Assembly (NCBI GenBank): GCA_037903475.1
Contig: JBAJFG010000172.1
Location: 5,123,001 to 5,187,000 of the forward strand
From: Ancylostoma caninum
Lineage: Eukaryota; Nematoda; Chromadorea; Rhabditida; Ancylostomatidae
DNA: 64,000 bases
Direction: 5' to 3'
Part shown: positions 1 through 13,106 of the stretch, piece by piece
Numbering within the stretch: position 1 is the stretch's first letter
How the letters are laid out: the number at the start of each line of letters is the position of its first letter
The notes under the pieces: generated by a model
Told to the model about the DNA's origin: nothing
The model's database searches: none
What the model saw: the letters and a program-made list of their open reading frames with translations, nothing else
Made by a program: the position numbers and the translations under genes

Positions 1-566
1 CGCCACGTTGTCAGTCTCGTTATTCTCTGTTCAGTTTCCGAAATTTATGCGCATTCTATCTTTTTAAGATATGAGTTGTGAAGAATCGTATTTATCTCCG
101 AAGAGCAGGAAGATATAACTAGAGTTTTTTTTCATATACCATTTCATGTCTCTGAAAAAAGGTCGACAGAATTGTCTTTAAAGTCTCAGCAGGATCGCAA
201 AGCTCTCTGAAGATTTATTCTGATACAATAAGGAACGCTGAGAACAAAAGTTTCGGTCCCCCTACGTTTTGACACCTCTATACATTTAAAATGCGTCTCT
301 CAAAGCTTGGAAATCCCATGAAAGCCGTATTTTGGCCAGTTTGCTAGATTTTTCGCTCGTGTTGTCTTGGTTATTTGCTCGTTTTTGGTTGTGATCAGGA
401 TTATCTGTATTTTTTCAATCTTTTTTAATCTCATTCCTTTTGTGAATCTTCTTATGCGATCTTTAATTGGTCGGCTTGATTTCTACGTTTTTTTCCTCAA
501 TCTTCCCTCAACCGCAATACATTCTACGACCGAAACCTAGTCTTCTTCAGTAGGTTCTTCAGGGTT
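1..566. other. T-rich upstream flank, no gene identified
   Basis: No open frame here resembles a known protein. The stretch is T-rich and precedes the first coding exon of the UPF0462-like gene, so it may hold that gene's promoter and 5' UTR, but I see no recognisable promoter element. Confidence 0.5.
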
Positions 567-2349
567 ATGTCAGATGCACCCTCGACGTTATCTGGGTTCG
601 AGTACACCATCGACAGAACTTGGGATGGATTGCCGATAGATCATGATCCAATCCATGTGAAAATGAAGTGGCACTTCGCCAAACAGCCAGGCAAACCTCA
701 CAAAAGAGTGATTAGGGTTAATTTTGAGGTAAAATGTTCTCATTTTATTACATCTGCGCTTTTTCATGGCTGTATTCACATTTTTCTACTCACTGTTTTG
801 GTTTTTAAGGCCCCTCTATTCGACGACCCTGAAGCGCCTCCGGATCCGCCTGGAATCTTGCCTGGGGTACAGTTTCACGCCATCTTCTATTCAGTTTTTG
901 ATTTTTCGCTCGAATGTCGAAATTTCCTAATGCATTTGGCAATGTTTCAGCTCTGGGAGTACGAAGTTGTTGAATTTTTCTTCGCTAATAATCGGGACCA
1001 GTACATTGAAGTGGAAGTTGGACCACATGGACATTGGCTTTGCCTTCTATTTGATGGAATTCGGAAACCATTCAACTCAGGTGAGCGACTCCGAGTTTAT
1101 TTGGCTTGATTTAAATAACCTCATTGAAAACCTCTTTGAATAAGTGCTTCTATCCAACTTATCAGCTTTCTAATCGTTTACAATTTGCATTTTGGAGAGT
1201 TTGGAAATATCTTTTCTAATCACACCTTTCTCATGTTTTCAGGAGAGGAGTTAGAACTTGAAATCTCTAACAAATTTGTTGGGAATGTGTGGCACTGCGA
1301 GTTCGAGCTTCCGCTTGCTTATTTACCTGGAAGTAGGTTTTAAGTTTTTTTCTTTCATTTCATTTCATCTTTCTCATGATTTCTTTTTCCAAAATTATGC
1401 TTGCTCGATAATTTTGTTGTTACATATTTTGATGAAAGATATAGAAGTATTTTGTCTATGAGGTTTGAATACCTTCTCCTGCCATTAAGGGCAAAGCCGC
1501 ATCTCATTTTTGAGCTAGATGTCTAGAAACGTTAGGAGCTGCTGATCGTTATAGTCCTGAAATGATTTTTCTATTAGTTCTGCGGCTGTCGATTTTAAAT
1601 ACCTTGAGAATGAGGTTGAGGTGTGGCACTATTTTAACACATTGAGGACCGAGCACATTTTTGCATGGCGAGCGCGGGTGGTCAGAGGGGATTTTTCTGC
1701 TAGTTCACCAGGTGCATCACTTGGCCATACGGAGGGAGGGCATGATGCACCATGTGCATCATGCTGCTTTATGTTTCAAAAAAATGCCATTGAAAAGCAC
1801 GTTCTTCTTTAACCGCTTGAAAATGTGGAGTGCTGTATCAACACATGCTGTGTTACCTGATAGCTCATCTTTTCTGGAGACATGATATGAAGTTTATCTT
1901 TTCTGGAGACATGATATGAAGTTTATCTTTTCTGGAGACATGATATGAAGTTTATCTTTTCTGGAGACATGATATGAAGTTTATCTTTTCTGGAGACATG
2001 ATATGATTCTTCTCAGACATAACGAAATTCAACTCCTTCGCGATTCACGGTACAGGAGATGAACGGGTATACGAAGCGTTGAATCCTGTGACAGACGGAC
2101 ACTACGAAGTAAGATGCTTACTCTTCTCTCACTCGCTCTTTACATAGTTTTTATTCTAGCAAATTTTATTGGCTGAACATTCTCAGGTTTGATTTACCTT
2201 TGGCATTGCTTTCCTTTTTTCAGAAGCCAGACTTTCATCGGCTGCAATTTTATGGCAAAATAAATATGCGCCGACTGTTGCCAGATGGTTACGGGACAAA
2301 ACCTTTCATTGATTATAAATACGGGGATGTCTGGAAAGATCACTATTGA
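567..2349 (+). CDS. UPF0462 protein, C4orf33 homolog (six coding exons)
   Basis: The spliced frame encodes 218 aa and resembles the UPF0462 (C4orf33) family, whose biochemical role is unknown. Coding exons: 567-728, 810-866, 951-1080, 1243-1332, 2017-2108, 2224-2349. All introns are GT-AG and the phases join without a stop. Family landmarks appear in order: the N-terminal TWDGLPIDHDP, then APLFDDPEAPPDPPG, the LWEYEVVEFF and YIEVEVGPHGHWL block, TKFNSFAIHG, YEALNPV and KPDFHRLQFY. The human protein is about 200 aa, so this looks full length. The start is the first ATG of the open frame and is followed directly by the family's opening motif. Intron 4 (1333-2016) carries a 29-bp tandem repeat. 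The next gene on this strand is more than 11 kb away. Identification is by recognised sequence similarity; function is not inferred. Confidence 0.9.
1867..2006. repeat. 29-bp minisatellite, about 5 copies
   Basis: A nearly perfect 29-bp unit, beginning ATCTTTTCTGGAGACATGAT, repeats almost five times inside intron 4 of the UPF0462-like gene. The last copy is cut short about 10 bp before the splice acceptor of exon 5. Confidence 0.95.
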
Positions 2350-5300
2350 TTTTGAATTCTGTTTTGTTTTTGAAACTGATGTTGTTCATTGTTCTCATTT
2401 ATAAATTACTTTTTCCCATCTTTTCCAGGAGTGGAAGAAAGGTCTGTATATCCACCAGGATAAGGATTTTGGTGTGTGAGTTCTGTTGTACGCGCTGCAG
2501 ACCCACTTTTATTCACAAGTACACCAGATGCGTATTGAGCGTGTGCGTTTGCATTGGCACATAGGGTCATTCGATAATCCTGTTTTTATCCATCCATCCA
2601 TCCAATCTGCCGACATCGGGGACACGAATGACTAGGCTAACCTTCACGGGACTGAATTTGCAACAGTGTAGAGGCACTTCACACTATTAGTATATACTAT
2701 CATCTATTTCAAAAGTTATACTTATTCCATGTGTTGAGTTTAGGTGTACAACTAGTTTTTAGCTCAATGTGTAATCGTATCCTCTACCACGTTGGAGGTG
2801 AGCTGACGAGGTGGTATCTATCTCTTCCACCTGGGAACGAATCCAATACGCAAAATTACTGAAATTGGCAGCATCTGCGCGCAACGACCACGATAAAGGG
2901 TAGTGTATTCAAAACAGTAGGAGTTTCCTGAAAACACAGCAAAATTACATTAACTGGACCAGTTCTTATCGCTAAAAAGAAGGTCTTGATATTCCTCCGT
3001 GTCGGTGAAGTCGGTAAATTATTACCAAAGGAGTCTGGAAAGATTAAGCGCTGGCTTGGTATATCGTATGCCCTCCACCTTCCCTCTGTAGGTCCTAAAT
3101 GGGCACATGCGCATTCAATGCGTCTACGATTCTCAGATAGAGCCGTGTACGTGGCGAATCTCATGAACGAGATTCATGAGCGTCGACTGATTTATTTTTC
3201 ACAGTACAGAATGTTGAATTACAGATGAGCTATGAGATATAGAAGACTTGTTAGAGAAGAATGATAATCTTTTGGATGAAAACCTAGTTGCGTACAATCC
3301 ATACCAACAAGAAATTATCTTTGTATATATGTGATTCATAGCCGATTAAGGATGTTGGTCGAGAACCCAAGGTCATTTGCATTCTTGCTGTGAAAAAAAT
3401 TTATTGAAGGAGAGCGAAGATATGGGGGTGCACGTCTGGAGATAATTAGCTTTTGAGTCACTGATCAATCTTTATCAAATACGCAGCCCTACAATAACAT
3501 GTTACAAGGAAGAAGCACACAGCATCACTCCTGAGCTAAAAAAAAATGCAGGAAAAAGTCTCGTGAATATGACTTCCCTAGACGGTCACCCCTTTTTTGT
3601 AAAGGATGATCCATGTGCCACGCGGCATACAATACACCGATGCACGCCTTAGAAAAACCGCTTGCTGAGACATGTGGGTTTGATCACACAGATGATAAAC
3701 TTCAGCTCATTCTTTTGGAAGGTGCAAACTGGCGCTTCGTTTGGTCGATGGTACATGAAGCACAACGACGTCGCTGAAGCACGGTTTCGGCTGTCGTTTT
3801 GTCTGATTTTAACATGATTAGCCCAACAAACTCGCCTACTCATTCGCTCGGCAGTCTGTTAGACGATGATTATTTGAATAATCGATTTTTTAAACTTGAA
3901 CTCATGACTGAAAAACTTTATTTCTAGATTTTCAGCATACACGACACCCGTTATGGTGAAAAATTTTCGACATAGTCGCATGGATGCAGCTAGTCGTTCC
4001 AGCTAATGGAGTCAACGTTATGTGTTTCACCTCAGGCTGATTCACCTGTACATAGTGAAAGCTTTCAGTGAAGTGAAAGCTGGAGCTGAAAAAGAAAACT
4101 CGTCCTATTCAGAGTGACAATCGTCCCAGGAAGGCAACCACACTGTTAATTACAAATTCAGCATTGTACACATTTTTACGAAATGTAATGGATGAACTTT
4201 GCATTTTTCTGTGCGTTCAGGTGTCTTAGCCTTGAAATCAGCTATGTAGTATCGCCTGAGCACGATCTCACCTGTCGCTTGGAATTGCTCAACCAAACCC
4301 CTGGAGCGTCTGGTCGAAATGATCGTGTGGCAGAATATGTTGGAAAAATGACGTCTTACTAGATAAGATATAATAGATAGAAGAAAAATTTTGCCATGAG
4401 AATTTCTGCATTTTATGCATGCATGTTCACATTGCGCTTCGTACATAAACCCTGATATGGAGTATAAATAATGTTGCTGCCTCGTTATAATGCGACAAGC
4501 ACCGTGTGAAAAGATACTGACGTTGACTGATAACCGTACTACGACGAGAAAACTCTCTTTTCCAGAAAATTGTGTATTCTGCACTTAATTACATGCGCCT
4601 TCGGTTCAAATGAACTGCTTTTCTGTAAAGGTTCTAAAATTCCCGAAAGGGTTGTTCCATGTTGAAAAATTCCTCCTGGTCACCGACAACCTACGTGCCA
4701 TTACCTCCCACCATAAAGAATGTCCTTGGCCATGGTCTAAAACCTGGACGCTCAACGGGTAGGCAAAAATCACTTAACCACTGTGCTTTTGTTTTGATTT
4801 TTACGTTGCCGGAAGTGGTCGTCGAACATTGTCTGAGTCTGTAGTCCACCAGCTATTTTTGCTCCAACAAGCTTTAGTTTAACCTTCAGAAGGCTATTTT
4901 GACCTGCACTGCTGGAATGCATAGAGGCTAATCTCACGAAAAACACTATGTGGTGGCTTAACTTTGTAGCAGAGACCACCCACGATGAATCCACTGCTGC
5001 ATACCCAAGCTCCGGCATTTTCATTGACATTACCCTATTACTATCCTCTCTCGAATGAATCGAAAAAAAAAACAATGTATAAATCGAATAGTATGTACAA
5101 CAGCTGTCAAAGGACACCACAGCTTGGCATAAGTTGCATAGGATGTCCTGTAACAAATGTTCCTTTGTCGTGATGGGTATAAAACACAAAAAAAACTATT
5201 TGCAAGTGTTACATAGCCCAAAGAGCAGTTCAAAGTGTCCAGATGTCACGGACCAATATTCAAAATGGGGTCCACAACCTTCTTCGTGACTCCAAACATG

Positions 5301-5636
5301 GAACTTTCTCTTCGAATATTGTATGTGCTGGTTAGATTTTTGCTATGCTAATTCCGACTTAATTAAATGCGCGTGTTTCAAAATATCGCGAAAATATGCT
5401 CTGAATTGCTCGAAATCAGCTTCGTCGGCAATTTAAAAGAGTTTAGCAGCAATTTGGTGTAGCTACCAGTACCGGATGGGGAAAAACGCAGCCAGATTTG
5501 GGGCGGAGATGGAAAGCTGGGAGAAAAACTGGTGTACCTGCAATTCTGAGGTCGCGAACGGCAGAAGTTTTAGAAGTAAAATTATTAGAAAAACGAGTTT
5601 TAACATCAAGTATTAAGACCAACATTAAAAACAAGT
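2350..5636. other. Intergenic, no supported gene
   Basis: Open frames of 60-144 codons occur on both strands, the longest at 4150-4584 (-). None has a recognisable domain, and none joins neighbouring frames through convincing splice sites. The 3' UTR of the UPF0462-like gene presumably starts here, but I found no clear AATAAA signal close to its stop. Confidence 0.5.
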
Positions 5637-5653
5637 ATTTGAGAAGTGATGAT
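5637..5653. repeat. Target-site duplication, left copy
   Basis: The 17 bases ATTTGAGAAGTGATGAT recur exactly at 8140-8156, immediately after the GAA-rich tail of the RTE-like element. This pair marks the insertion boundaries; bases before 5654 are host DNA. Confidence 0.9.
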
Positions 5654-8120
5654 GAGCTCGACGACGTCATTAGAAGCGCTCCTGAAAGTGACTACGTGAC
5701 GATTGCAGGAGATTTCAATGGTCATGTAGGGCAGGATAGAAAGGGCTTCGAACGAGTACACGGAGGAAGAGGGTTTGGAAGGAGAAATCCGGAAGGTGAG
5801 AGGATCATTGAGCTGGCTGAAGCTCATGACCTTGCAATTGCTAGCACTTTCTTCATAAAGAGGGAGTCCCAGAAGGTCACATATTGCAGCGGAGGTCGGC
5901 AAAGTGAAATCGACCACATCCTTGTGAGAAGGCACTCTCTGAAAACGATCAAGAATGTGAAGGCTATCCCGGGAGAAGAAATTGCAGGACAGCATCGACC
6001 ATTGCTAGCGGATGTATGCATGACCTTGCCTAAGCAAACTAAAGCTAGAGTAGAGCCACGCATCCGGTGGTGGAAGTTGGCAGATGGAACGCAGAAGACA
6101 TTGCGTGAGAAGATTCTAGCTGTCGGTTTGCCGGATCCCTGCGGTTCCATAGACTCTGTATGGGCCAGCGCAGCAAATACTATCCTGACGTGCGCAAGGG
6201 ATACATTAGGCGAAACTAGAGGTGGAAGGAGAGGAGATAAGGCAACTTGGTTCTGGAATGAAGATCTGCAGAAGATTGTTAAGGCCAAGAAGGATGCTTA
6301 CAAAGCCTGGCAGAAGACCAAATCGCTCTCGGCACTGATGGAGTACAAATTGAGAAAGAAGGAGGCGAAGGCTGCAGTAGCTCGTGCAAAAAACGCTGCG
6401 ATGGACGACCTCTACGATAAGCTGGAGAGCCCACAGGCTGAAAAGCACGTATTCCGGCTAGCGAAAGCGCGTCACAGAGCATCCCTAGATGTGACTGAGA
6501 TCAGAGCTGTTAAGAGCGAAGCTGGAGAAGTCTTGAGAGATCCTGTGGCAGTCAAGGAGCGTTGGAGAGCCTATTTTGCACAGCTCTTGAACAAGGAGTT
6601 CCCAAGAAAGGAAAAGATTCCCGCGGAACCAGTAGCTGGACCGGCGCAGCCTTGGACAATTGAGGAGGTGAGAAAGGCCATCAAGAAAATGAAGGTTGGC
6701 AAAGCTTCAGGTCCAGACGGCATCCCAGTGGAAGCATGGAGGTCACTCGGCGAACCAGGCCTTCAGTGGCTGACCAAGTTTTTCAATAACATCACTAGGT
6801 CAGCAAAAATTCCAGAAGCGTGGAGGGACAGCATCATAGTGCCGATCTTCAAAAGGAAAGGTGATGTGATGGACTGTGCGAACTATAGAGGTATCAAGCT
6901 CATCGCTCATACGATGAAGATCTACGAACGTCTTCTGGATGTGAGGCTGAGAGACATGGTGGAAATTGCACAGGATCAATTTGGATTCGTCCCAGAGCGA
7001 TCGACAGTTGACGCCATCTTTATCGCCCGTCAAGTGATGGAAAAGTACCGCGAAAAAAACAAACCATGCCATATCGCATTTCTGGACCTGGAGAAAGCAT
7101 ATGACAGGTTGCCGCGTGCAGTGCTTTGGGAGGTGATGAGAGAACGAGGCATCCCGGAATACATGGTGAGGGCAGTCCAAGTCATGTATGATGGATCGAC
7201 GGCAAGGGTGCGCACTTCACATGGCACAACATCAAAGTTCGATATAACAGTGGGGGTGCACCAAGGTTCAGCATTGAGCCCGTTCCTCTTTATTATGACA
7301 CTTGACACAGTGGTAAAGCATCTCCTGGAAGGTCCGCCATACACACTGCTCTATGCGGACGATGTTGCTCTAATTGCAGATTCGAGAGCAGAACTTCAGC
7401 TCAAGATCCAGAAGTGGCAATCAGCACTTGCAGACGCCGGTCTGAGGTTGAATTTGAAGAAAACCGAGGTCATGAGCAGTACACAGGAAGAGGACGTCGT
7501 TTCAGACGCAAACGGTATTGCTTTTACACAGGCCAAGGAATTCCAGTATTTGGGTAGCGTCTTGAGTGCTGATGGAACGGTGGATGCGGCAGTTAGAGGA
7601 CGGATTGCCTGCGCGTGGTTGAAGTGGAGGGATCAACCGGAATCCTCTGCGATCGAAGGTGCTCGAGGGTGTTGAAAGTGAAGATCTACCGCACTGTTGT
7701 GAGGCCGGCAATGATGTACGGCGGTGAGTGTTGGCCGCTGTCGAAGACCCACGAACGAATGTTGAACACGGCCGAGATGCGAATGCTCAGATGGGCGTGT
7801 GGACTTACGCGATATGATAAGGTGCGTAACGTGAAGACATCAGAACAATGATGCAGACGGCGCCCATACAGCTAAAAATGCGTGCACAGCGGTTGCGATG
7901 GTTTGGTCATGTCATGAGAAGATCACTGCAACACCCTACCCGGCAGGCTCTGGAAATGGAAGTTACCGGCAAGCGTCCCAGAGGCGCACCGAAAAAACGA
8001 TGGAAGGACGCCGTAGGCAAGGATATGAAAGAAGTTGGAGTCACCAAGGATGACGCTCAGGATCGCGATCTATGGCGAAGGAGAACCAAAATAGCGGACC
8101 CCGCGCGGGACAGACGCTGA
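5654..8120 (+). pseudogene. RTE endonuclease-reverse transcriptase, truncated, two frameshifts
   Basis: The frame entering at 5654 encodes the C-terminal part of an exonuclease-endonuclease-phosphatase domain, with GDFNGH near 5708 and SEIDHILVRR near 5903. A reverse transcriptase follows, with GKASGPDG near 6700, FLDLEKAYDR near 7080, HQGSALSPFLF near 7258 and the catalytic YADD at 7352-7363. The frame shifts near 7632, continues through CDRRCSRVLK, YRTVVRPAMMYG and MRMLRWACG, then shifts again near 7831 into the C-terminal MQTAPIQLKMRAQRLRWFGH segment that stops at 8118-8120. Each break fits a single-base indel. An apparent ATG at 5498 gives a long open frame, but its first 52 codons are host DNA outside the insertion, so it is not the native start. 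This copy cannot encode an intact enzyme. Confidence 0.92.
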
Positions 8121-8139
8121 GGAGAAGAAGAAGAAGAAG
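5654..8139 (+). mobile_element. 5'-truncated RTE-class non-LTR retrotransposon
   Basis: The element is a fragment of about 2.5 kb with a partial apurinic-type endonuclease followed by a reverse transcriptase. It ends in a short (GAA)n tail rather than poly(A), as RTE elements often do. Exact 17-bp duplications flank it (5637-5653 and 8140-8156). The left junction falls inside the endonuclease, so this copy lost its 5' end at insertion, typical of target-primed reverse transcription. Full-length RTE elements are usually a little over 3 kb. The perfect duplications suggest a fairly recent insertion, although the coding frame is already broken twice. Confidence 0.9.
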
Positions 8140-8156
8140 ATTTGAGAAGTGATGAT
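8140..8156. repeat. Target-site duplication, right copy
   Basis: Exact second copy of the 17-bp sequence at 5637-5653. It begins at the last A of the element's GAA-rich tail, so one base of the junction is ambiguous. Confidence 0.9.
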
Positions 8157-11100
8157 ACTGATGATAAAAATAAACAATCAAAGAAGGGCAGTAAAAATTT
8201 TCAACTATTTCAAAAGATGTTTTTGAAAAATTTTTGAAAAACTTCGGACCTGTTTCCGGGAACCGAAGAGGGAAGCGGCTTCCTGGAACCGCCACTGATG
8301 GCTGCGTATAATTTTGAGTTCGTTATTTTTTTTCAAGATTAGCCTGTCACACTGGCACTTTACTTCATTTTCACGGTAATAAACAAGGTAAATTTGAAAT
8401 CTGCAATAAAAAGAACTCCTTTAAAAACCAGTTGAGACTGGAAGTATGGCTTCTAAACTTCGAGATATTCGAACAGACACTGTTATTTCGCTGCTTTTAT
8501 AGCTTCAGCTCGGTTTACATGGAGAATTATACGAAATAATCTTAAAATATAAATAGAAAATTGAATGTTAATCTCAAAGCTCTTCTCCATAATTTACCCC
8601 GTCGCCCCAACAACCTTGATCTTCGCGCAGATGATCGACAGAAAAAAGGAAAGGGTATCATATTACGCACTATTTGCCGGCTATTCCCAGGAAACCCTTG
8701 CGTAACCGAGTCAGAGCACGGCCAGCGATGCGAGAAACCTTATAATGCAAGCGTATTCGAGTTAACGATGCTTGCGGCTCAGAGAGCGCTTTCAGAAGGC
8801 TTTATTTCTTCCAGGGTGATAGAGGACAATGCCTGCCATTCGTACTGGTAATTTATGCCCAGCCGAATGCAGGATGAAATGAAATAGTGCGATGCTAATC
8901 TAGGAAGAATTTCCGATGAAAAAAGAGACACGCGCATTAAATGGACGTGGACACCGTAGCTAAGCGCAGCAGCGACTCTGCAATACTCAAAAGAAAAGCT
9001 ATAGGTGTATAAATGTGACCTAACGTTAGTTCAAATGAAACATAGCAGAAACTTCAGGATTGACAAGAACTATGGATTAATTTTATGATGCGTAGGACAA
9101 GGCTATTTTTCACTGGAAAGTCCACGGTGTGATAGCCCTTCCTGGGTGCCGTTTCCTTCGGCTGTTTCGTTTTGAGCACATTCGATTCAGTTCTACGCCC
9201 CGCTGGTCACACGCTGTTCCTGAAAAATGCTGGAACTCATCAGAGTGGTCCTGTGATGGGACCTGCTTCCGTCCACTAGCTGACCGTAAACCTCCCGCTC
9301 ATTTATTTTCAACGATTTCCTCTGACAAGACGTTGTATATCCTGTTAATTTTAACATTACCTTTTATCAGTGATTGAGATGATTTAGTTGGGAAAAAAGC
9401 ACCAATTTTCATCTGAACACCGTTGCATTATTTAGGTTACCTATGGTAAACGTGTTAACGCCCCACCCACAAATTTACCCTTTTCTTGGCAACCACTGAT
9501 ATGTTTATATGCTTACCCATACGTGATGTTGACTATTCTTAGTTGCTAGTAGTGATGGAAGCTTGGAGGGGTTGGTTGTCGAATTTTCCATCACTATCTT
9601 CCTGGGAGCGTTCACAAATACTGTCACTGGATATGGGGGCGTGGAATTATTTAGAGTGGATAGAGCGTCTTCCCCCGAAATTCGTAGAAAATTCGTGTGA
9701 AAATTCTGCAGAAAATTAGCAAAAATATGAACTCTTTGTTCTTTCTTGCACCACGTTCAACAATCTTAAATATTCAATTTCAATTGTTAGAGTTGCGCCG
9801 AGGATTAAATGAATGCTATTGTTAAAGTTTCGAGATAGTGTTTTGAACGGCGGTCAACCAGATATCCTTTTTAACGTAGATCCGCTTTATTTCTCCCGTC
9901 CCCCCTCCCCCTACCCGTTTTGCATTCTAATATGTGGAATGCTAAAAAAAGAAGAAAAAGCTGTGAACGGACGAGACGATGAGAAATTTGAATATAGAAC
10001 TCTGCCATCAGTTTCTTTATAAGAACGCATTCTGTAAAAGCTTTTATTCTGTACGTCCCCACGTTTTCTCTGGCGGTGCTATTTCATAAGCCGATTTTCA
10101 ATGCCATTTCTTTTGCCGAAGCCATTTTCCCACTGTATTTTCCATTTGCAAAGCAAAAGGACATTAGTGTTGGATGCTTTTTATTCGTGGGGTGCGGAAA
10201 TAATATGACCATTATCAAAGACCACTGTACTTTTGCGAGCCTGGCATATTTATTTTTAGTACAGGGTGCGGCATAAATACTGTGTCAAAAATATTTGTTA
10301 GTAACTTTTGTCACAGAAATTAAACTCTTAGTAATTAAAAAAAACTGGGATACCTCTAACTCTAGTGGTCTCCTTCTGCCTTCGCAACGGAGATTAGACC
10401 TAGAGCATGTACGAACACTGAGGCCCGAAAAAAATTTCGGAGGTTTTCTTCTTCCTTTTTTTCCTGTGAGCGATCCGAGATTCGTAGCAACAGTGGGTTA
10501 GTGAGCGCATGTCTACACCTTTCTCTAGTTGACACACCCATAAGATCGATGTCAAAGAAGTTTGCACACGATTCCTCTGCCGGTATGATTTCGCGGAGTT
10601 GGTGCACCAACGGTCGCTTTTTCTTCTGCGCCTCGTTTCTTGAAACATTGCTGTCCTAGCGGACCCATTTTCAATAGGTGAACTAGCAGCCATACTTTCT
10701 TTACTAAACTACCCTTTTTCCAGCAAAGAGTTGTTTTTCAAACTTTAATTCAACGTCGACCTGAGGCTTATGGTCACTTTCAGAAACATCAGCTCCAGTG
10801 ATGATACAGGCCAGATGTAATCTGCAAGAGAGGCCTTTCCTACTTCATCTGGTTTCTTGGAGAACTGCCCTTACACTACGCGATTTTCGCTGATGAAGTT
10901 CTGTTCCATATTGAAAAAAAGAACATCGTCTTAAGGTGCCTAACTTTTGCGGCCCTCCAAGGTAACACAATTAAATTCTGCCTTCTCTCGTGCTGATGCG
11001 CTTCGTTGTGAACGTGCTGCTCCTAGTGCTTGTACTGTTTCGTCTGGGCTTCCTCAATAGCAGGTGAATTAATCGCACTCTGCAAAGATCACGGCTCTGT

Positions 11101-12619
11101 GTGCACCTAACTTCTACCTCGTATTTTTGCAACGAGTTCGTTTCTCGTGAATTTTCTCGAAATTTAGAACTGCGACATCCGTGTGGCATGTATATGGGAA
11201 CAGTCCTTCAACAGCGCTGCATCGTCCTGCAAACTGGACGGTGCTGTTATATTGCTGCAAAAAATAGGCGATCAAGAAAAAAGATAGTACGGCGATGCTA
11301 CATAGCTCGATCTTGATTCTTTTCAAATTTCAGATATGAAATTTAGGGCAAAGAGCTTTTTCGCAATGGGGATGGACTTTGCGACAAAGTTTGACATATA
11401 TTTAAGCTGCACCCAGTATTTATGAGACAGACTGCAATAAGACAGTCGTTTGATATAGAACTGGAGTAATATCCAGAAAAGTATCCACTTTATGGGTGGC
11501 AGTTCTGGACCTCTAAAGCGCGGGTATGCAGCTCTTACACTCTTGGCATTTTCCCTTGGAATTTTAAGACGTCTCTCACTAGCAACTTGAACTTGAGTTA
11601 AAATATTGATGTTTATGTTACGTCAGTCGAAAAAATACGTCAGTTTCTCGCTTTGGAATTAAAAGGGCAACTGTGGCTGCTGAACGCACATGGTGAATTC
11701 GTAGGAGTAACTTGTCGCTTGCAGGTAAGCTCCGCCCACTCGCTTCGACCCCTTTTTGACGATTATAGGCGACGTTATTTCGCCTCTCTCTTACAACCAT
11801 AACCCACACGGACGTGGTCAAAACACGCATTTTATGAGCTACACTGAGAGAAAAGAGCTTCCATATGGTATGCGGAAGGCATTCATGAGAAATGCATCCC
11901 ATGAAATTCACCGCAAATCCCCGCATGATTCCCTAATATTTCAAAACAAAACACCCCTTCCAAGGGCATTATTTTCGAGAGCGACTCGTTCGATTCTCGA
12001 GAGCCTTTTTCTTGCCATAACCCATCTCTCGGGATGCGTGATAAATCGATGCTGACATTAAAGACTATTTTCTGTGCTGTGAAATGCGCTAAAGTGACAC
12101 TTCGAAAGAAATATTCTTATAGAACCGCAGCAAAAATCTTACAGTGTACATGTCCTAAGAAATAAAACGCTACGGACTAAAAGGGCTGCATAATGGAGTG
12201 CACGCTACCTTCAGGGTTTTTCCTTCCTTCTGTGGACGTCATACTTCCGGATTAAGCATCCAGCAACGTAGATTGGCAAGGCTTTCCCGCAAACTGCAGG
12301 CACCCTCAACACAGGTTCCTCCGTGGTGCCAAGTGTGATGCAACGAGGAGTTTGGGAATATTAATAGCAGCTTACCTCAACTTTTGTTGACAAGTGCATC
12401 TGTGACTTTGTTTGCAAATACGGCAGCAGGACAGTGTTAGCCGGATGATCAGCTAGTTTATGTAATTTTACGCTTTCTTCTGAAAGCTCTAATTATCGAT
12501 TTCCTCCAGATCAAATACATTACAATAAATATCCAGTACAAAATTAGATTACACTTCTTGTTGAATATTCACGGAACCATGGCCCACCCCGTTTCAGCTC
12601 AAGATGACAAACTCGCGTT
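8157..12619. other. Intergenic, no supported gene
   Basis: About 4.5 kb without any open frame that I can link to a known family or splice into a gene. It is AT-rich with scattered homopolymer runs. A MITE fragment lies near its right end (12388-12460). Confidence 0.5.
12388..12460. repeat. Fragment of MITE family A
   Basis: This stretch (GTGACTTTGTTTGCAAATAC and what follows) matches the terminal arm of the palindromic element at 12627-13106, with several substitutions. No opposing arm is seen nearby, so it is a broken copy. Confidence 0.6.
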
Positions 12620-12626
12620 CGCCTAG

Positions 12627-13106
12627 AGAGTGCGTCTGTAACTTTGTCTGCAATTACGGCCGCAGCACAGTCTTAGCCGGCTGATCATTGATTCGAGTGA
12701 TGAGAGGACTTCGCAGGATGCATCTAATCGGAGATTTAGCTAGGTGACAGCAGAAAAAAGATCAAAGTGGAAGGAATCGCACCATATATAATATACTGTC
12801 TTTTTCACGAATCTTGCCACTTGGCAGTCGGCCAAGATGAGGTAAGTCTCGCCACGTTGGTATAGGCGAGACATGTTTTGGCACGCTTCCCGCTACCGAT
12901 CGTCGACTGATAGCAAAAATTTTCATGATTTGGCGTGTGATAAAATGCGCTTTGTGTAACGGAACAAAACACATTGAATTGCTCTGACTTTTGGAACAGA
13001 CAGTATATTAAAAGTTTCAGGGGAAAGGGTAAGAACTTGACCGAATCGGCTGATCAGCCGGTCGACGCCGCAGCCGTAACTGCGAACAAAGTCACGGACG
13101 CACTCT
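12627..13106. mobile_element. MITE family A, long copy with about 65-bp inverted ends
   Basis: The left arm starts AGAGTGCGTCTGTAACTTTG and contains GTCTGCAATTACGGCCGC. The right arm, read in reverse complement from 13106, starts AGAGTGCGTCCGTGACTTTG and matches for about 65 bases with few changes. The interior (about 350 bp) has no transposase frame. Four other copies of the same end sequence lie at 19147, 20187, 21809 and 39257. Confidence 0.8.

Noticed and set aside
4150..4584. 144-codon minus-strand frame
   Set aside because: No domain, no credible splice partners, and no codon bias that I can judge; chance length in gene-poor DNA.
5498..5653. N-terminal 52 codons of the long reverse-transcriptase frame
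   Set aside because: They lie outside the target-site duplication, so they are host DNA that happens to be open.
5824..7344. Several minus-strand frames of 80-154 codons
   Set aside because: They are shadows of the retrotransposon coding strand with no independent similarity.
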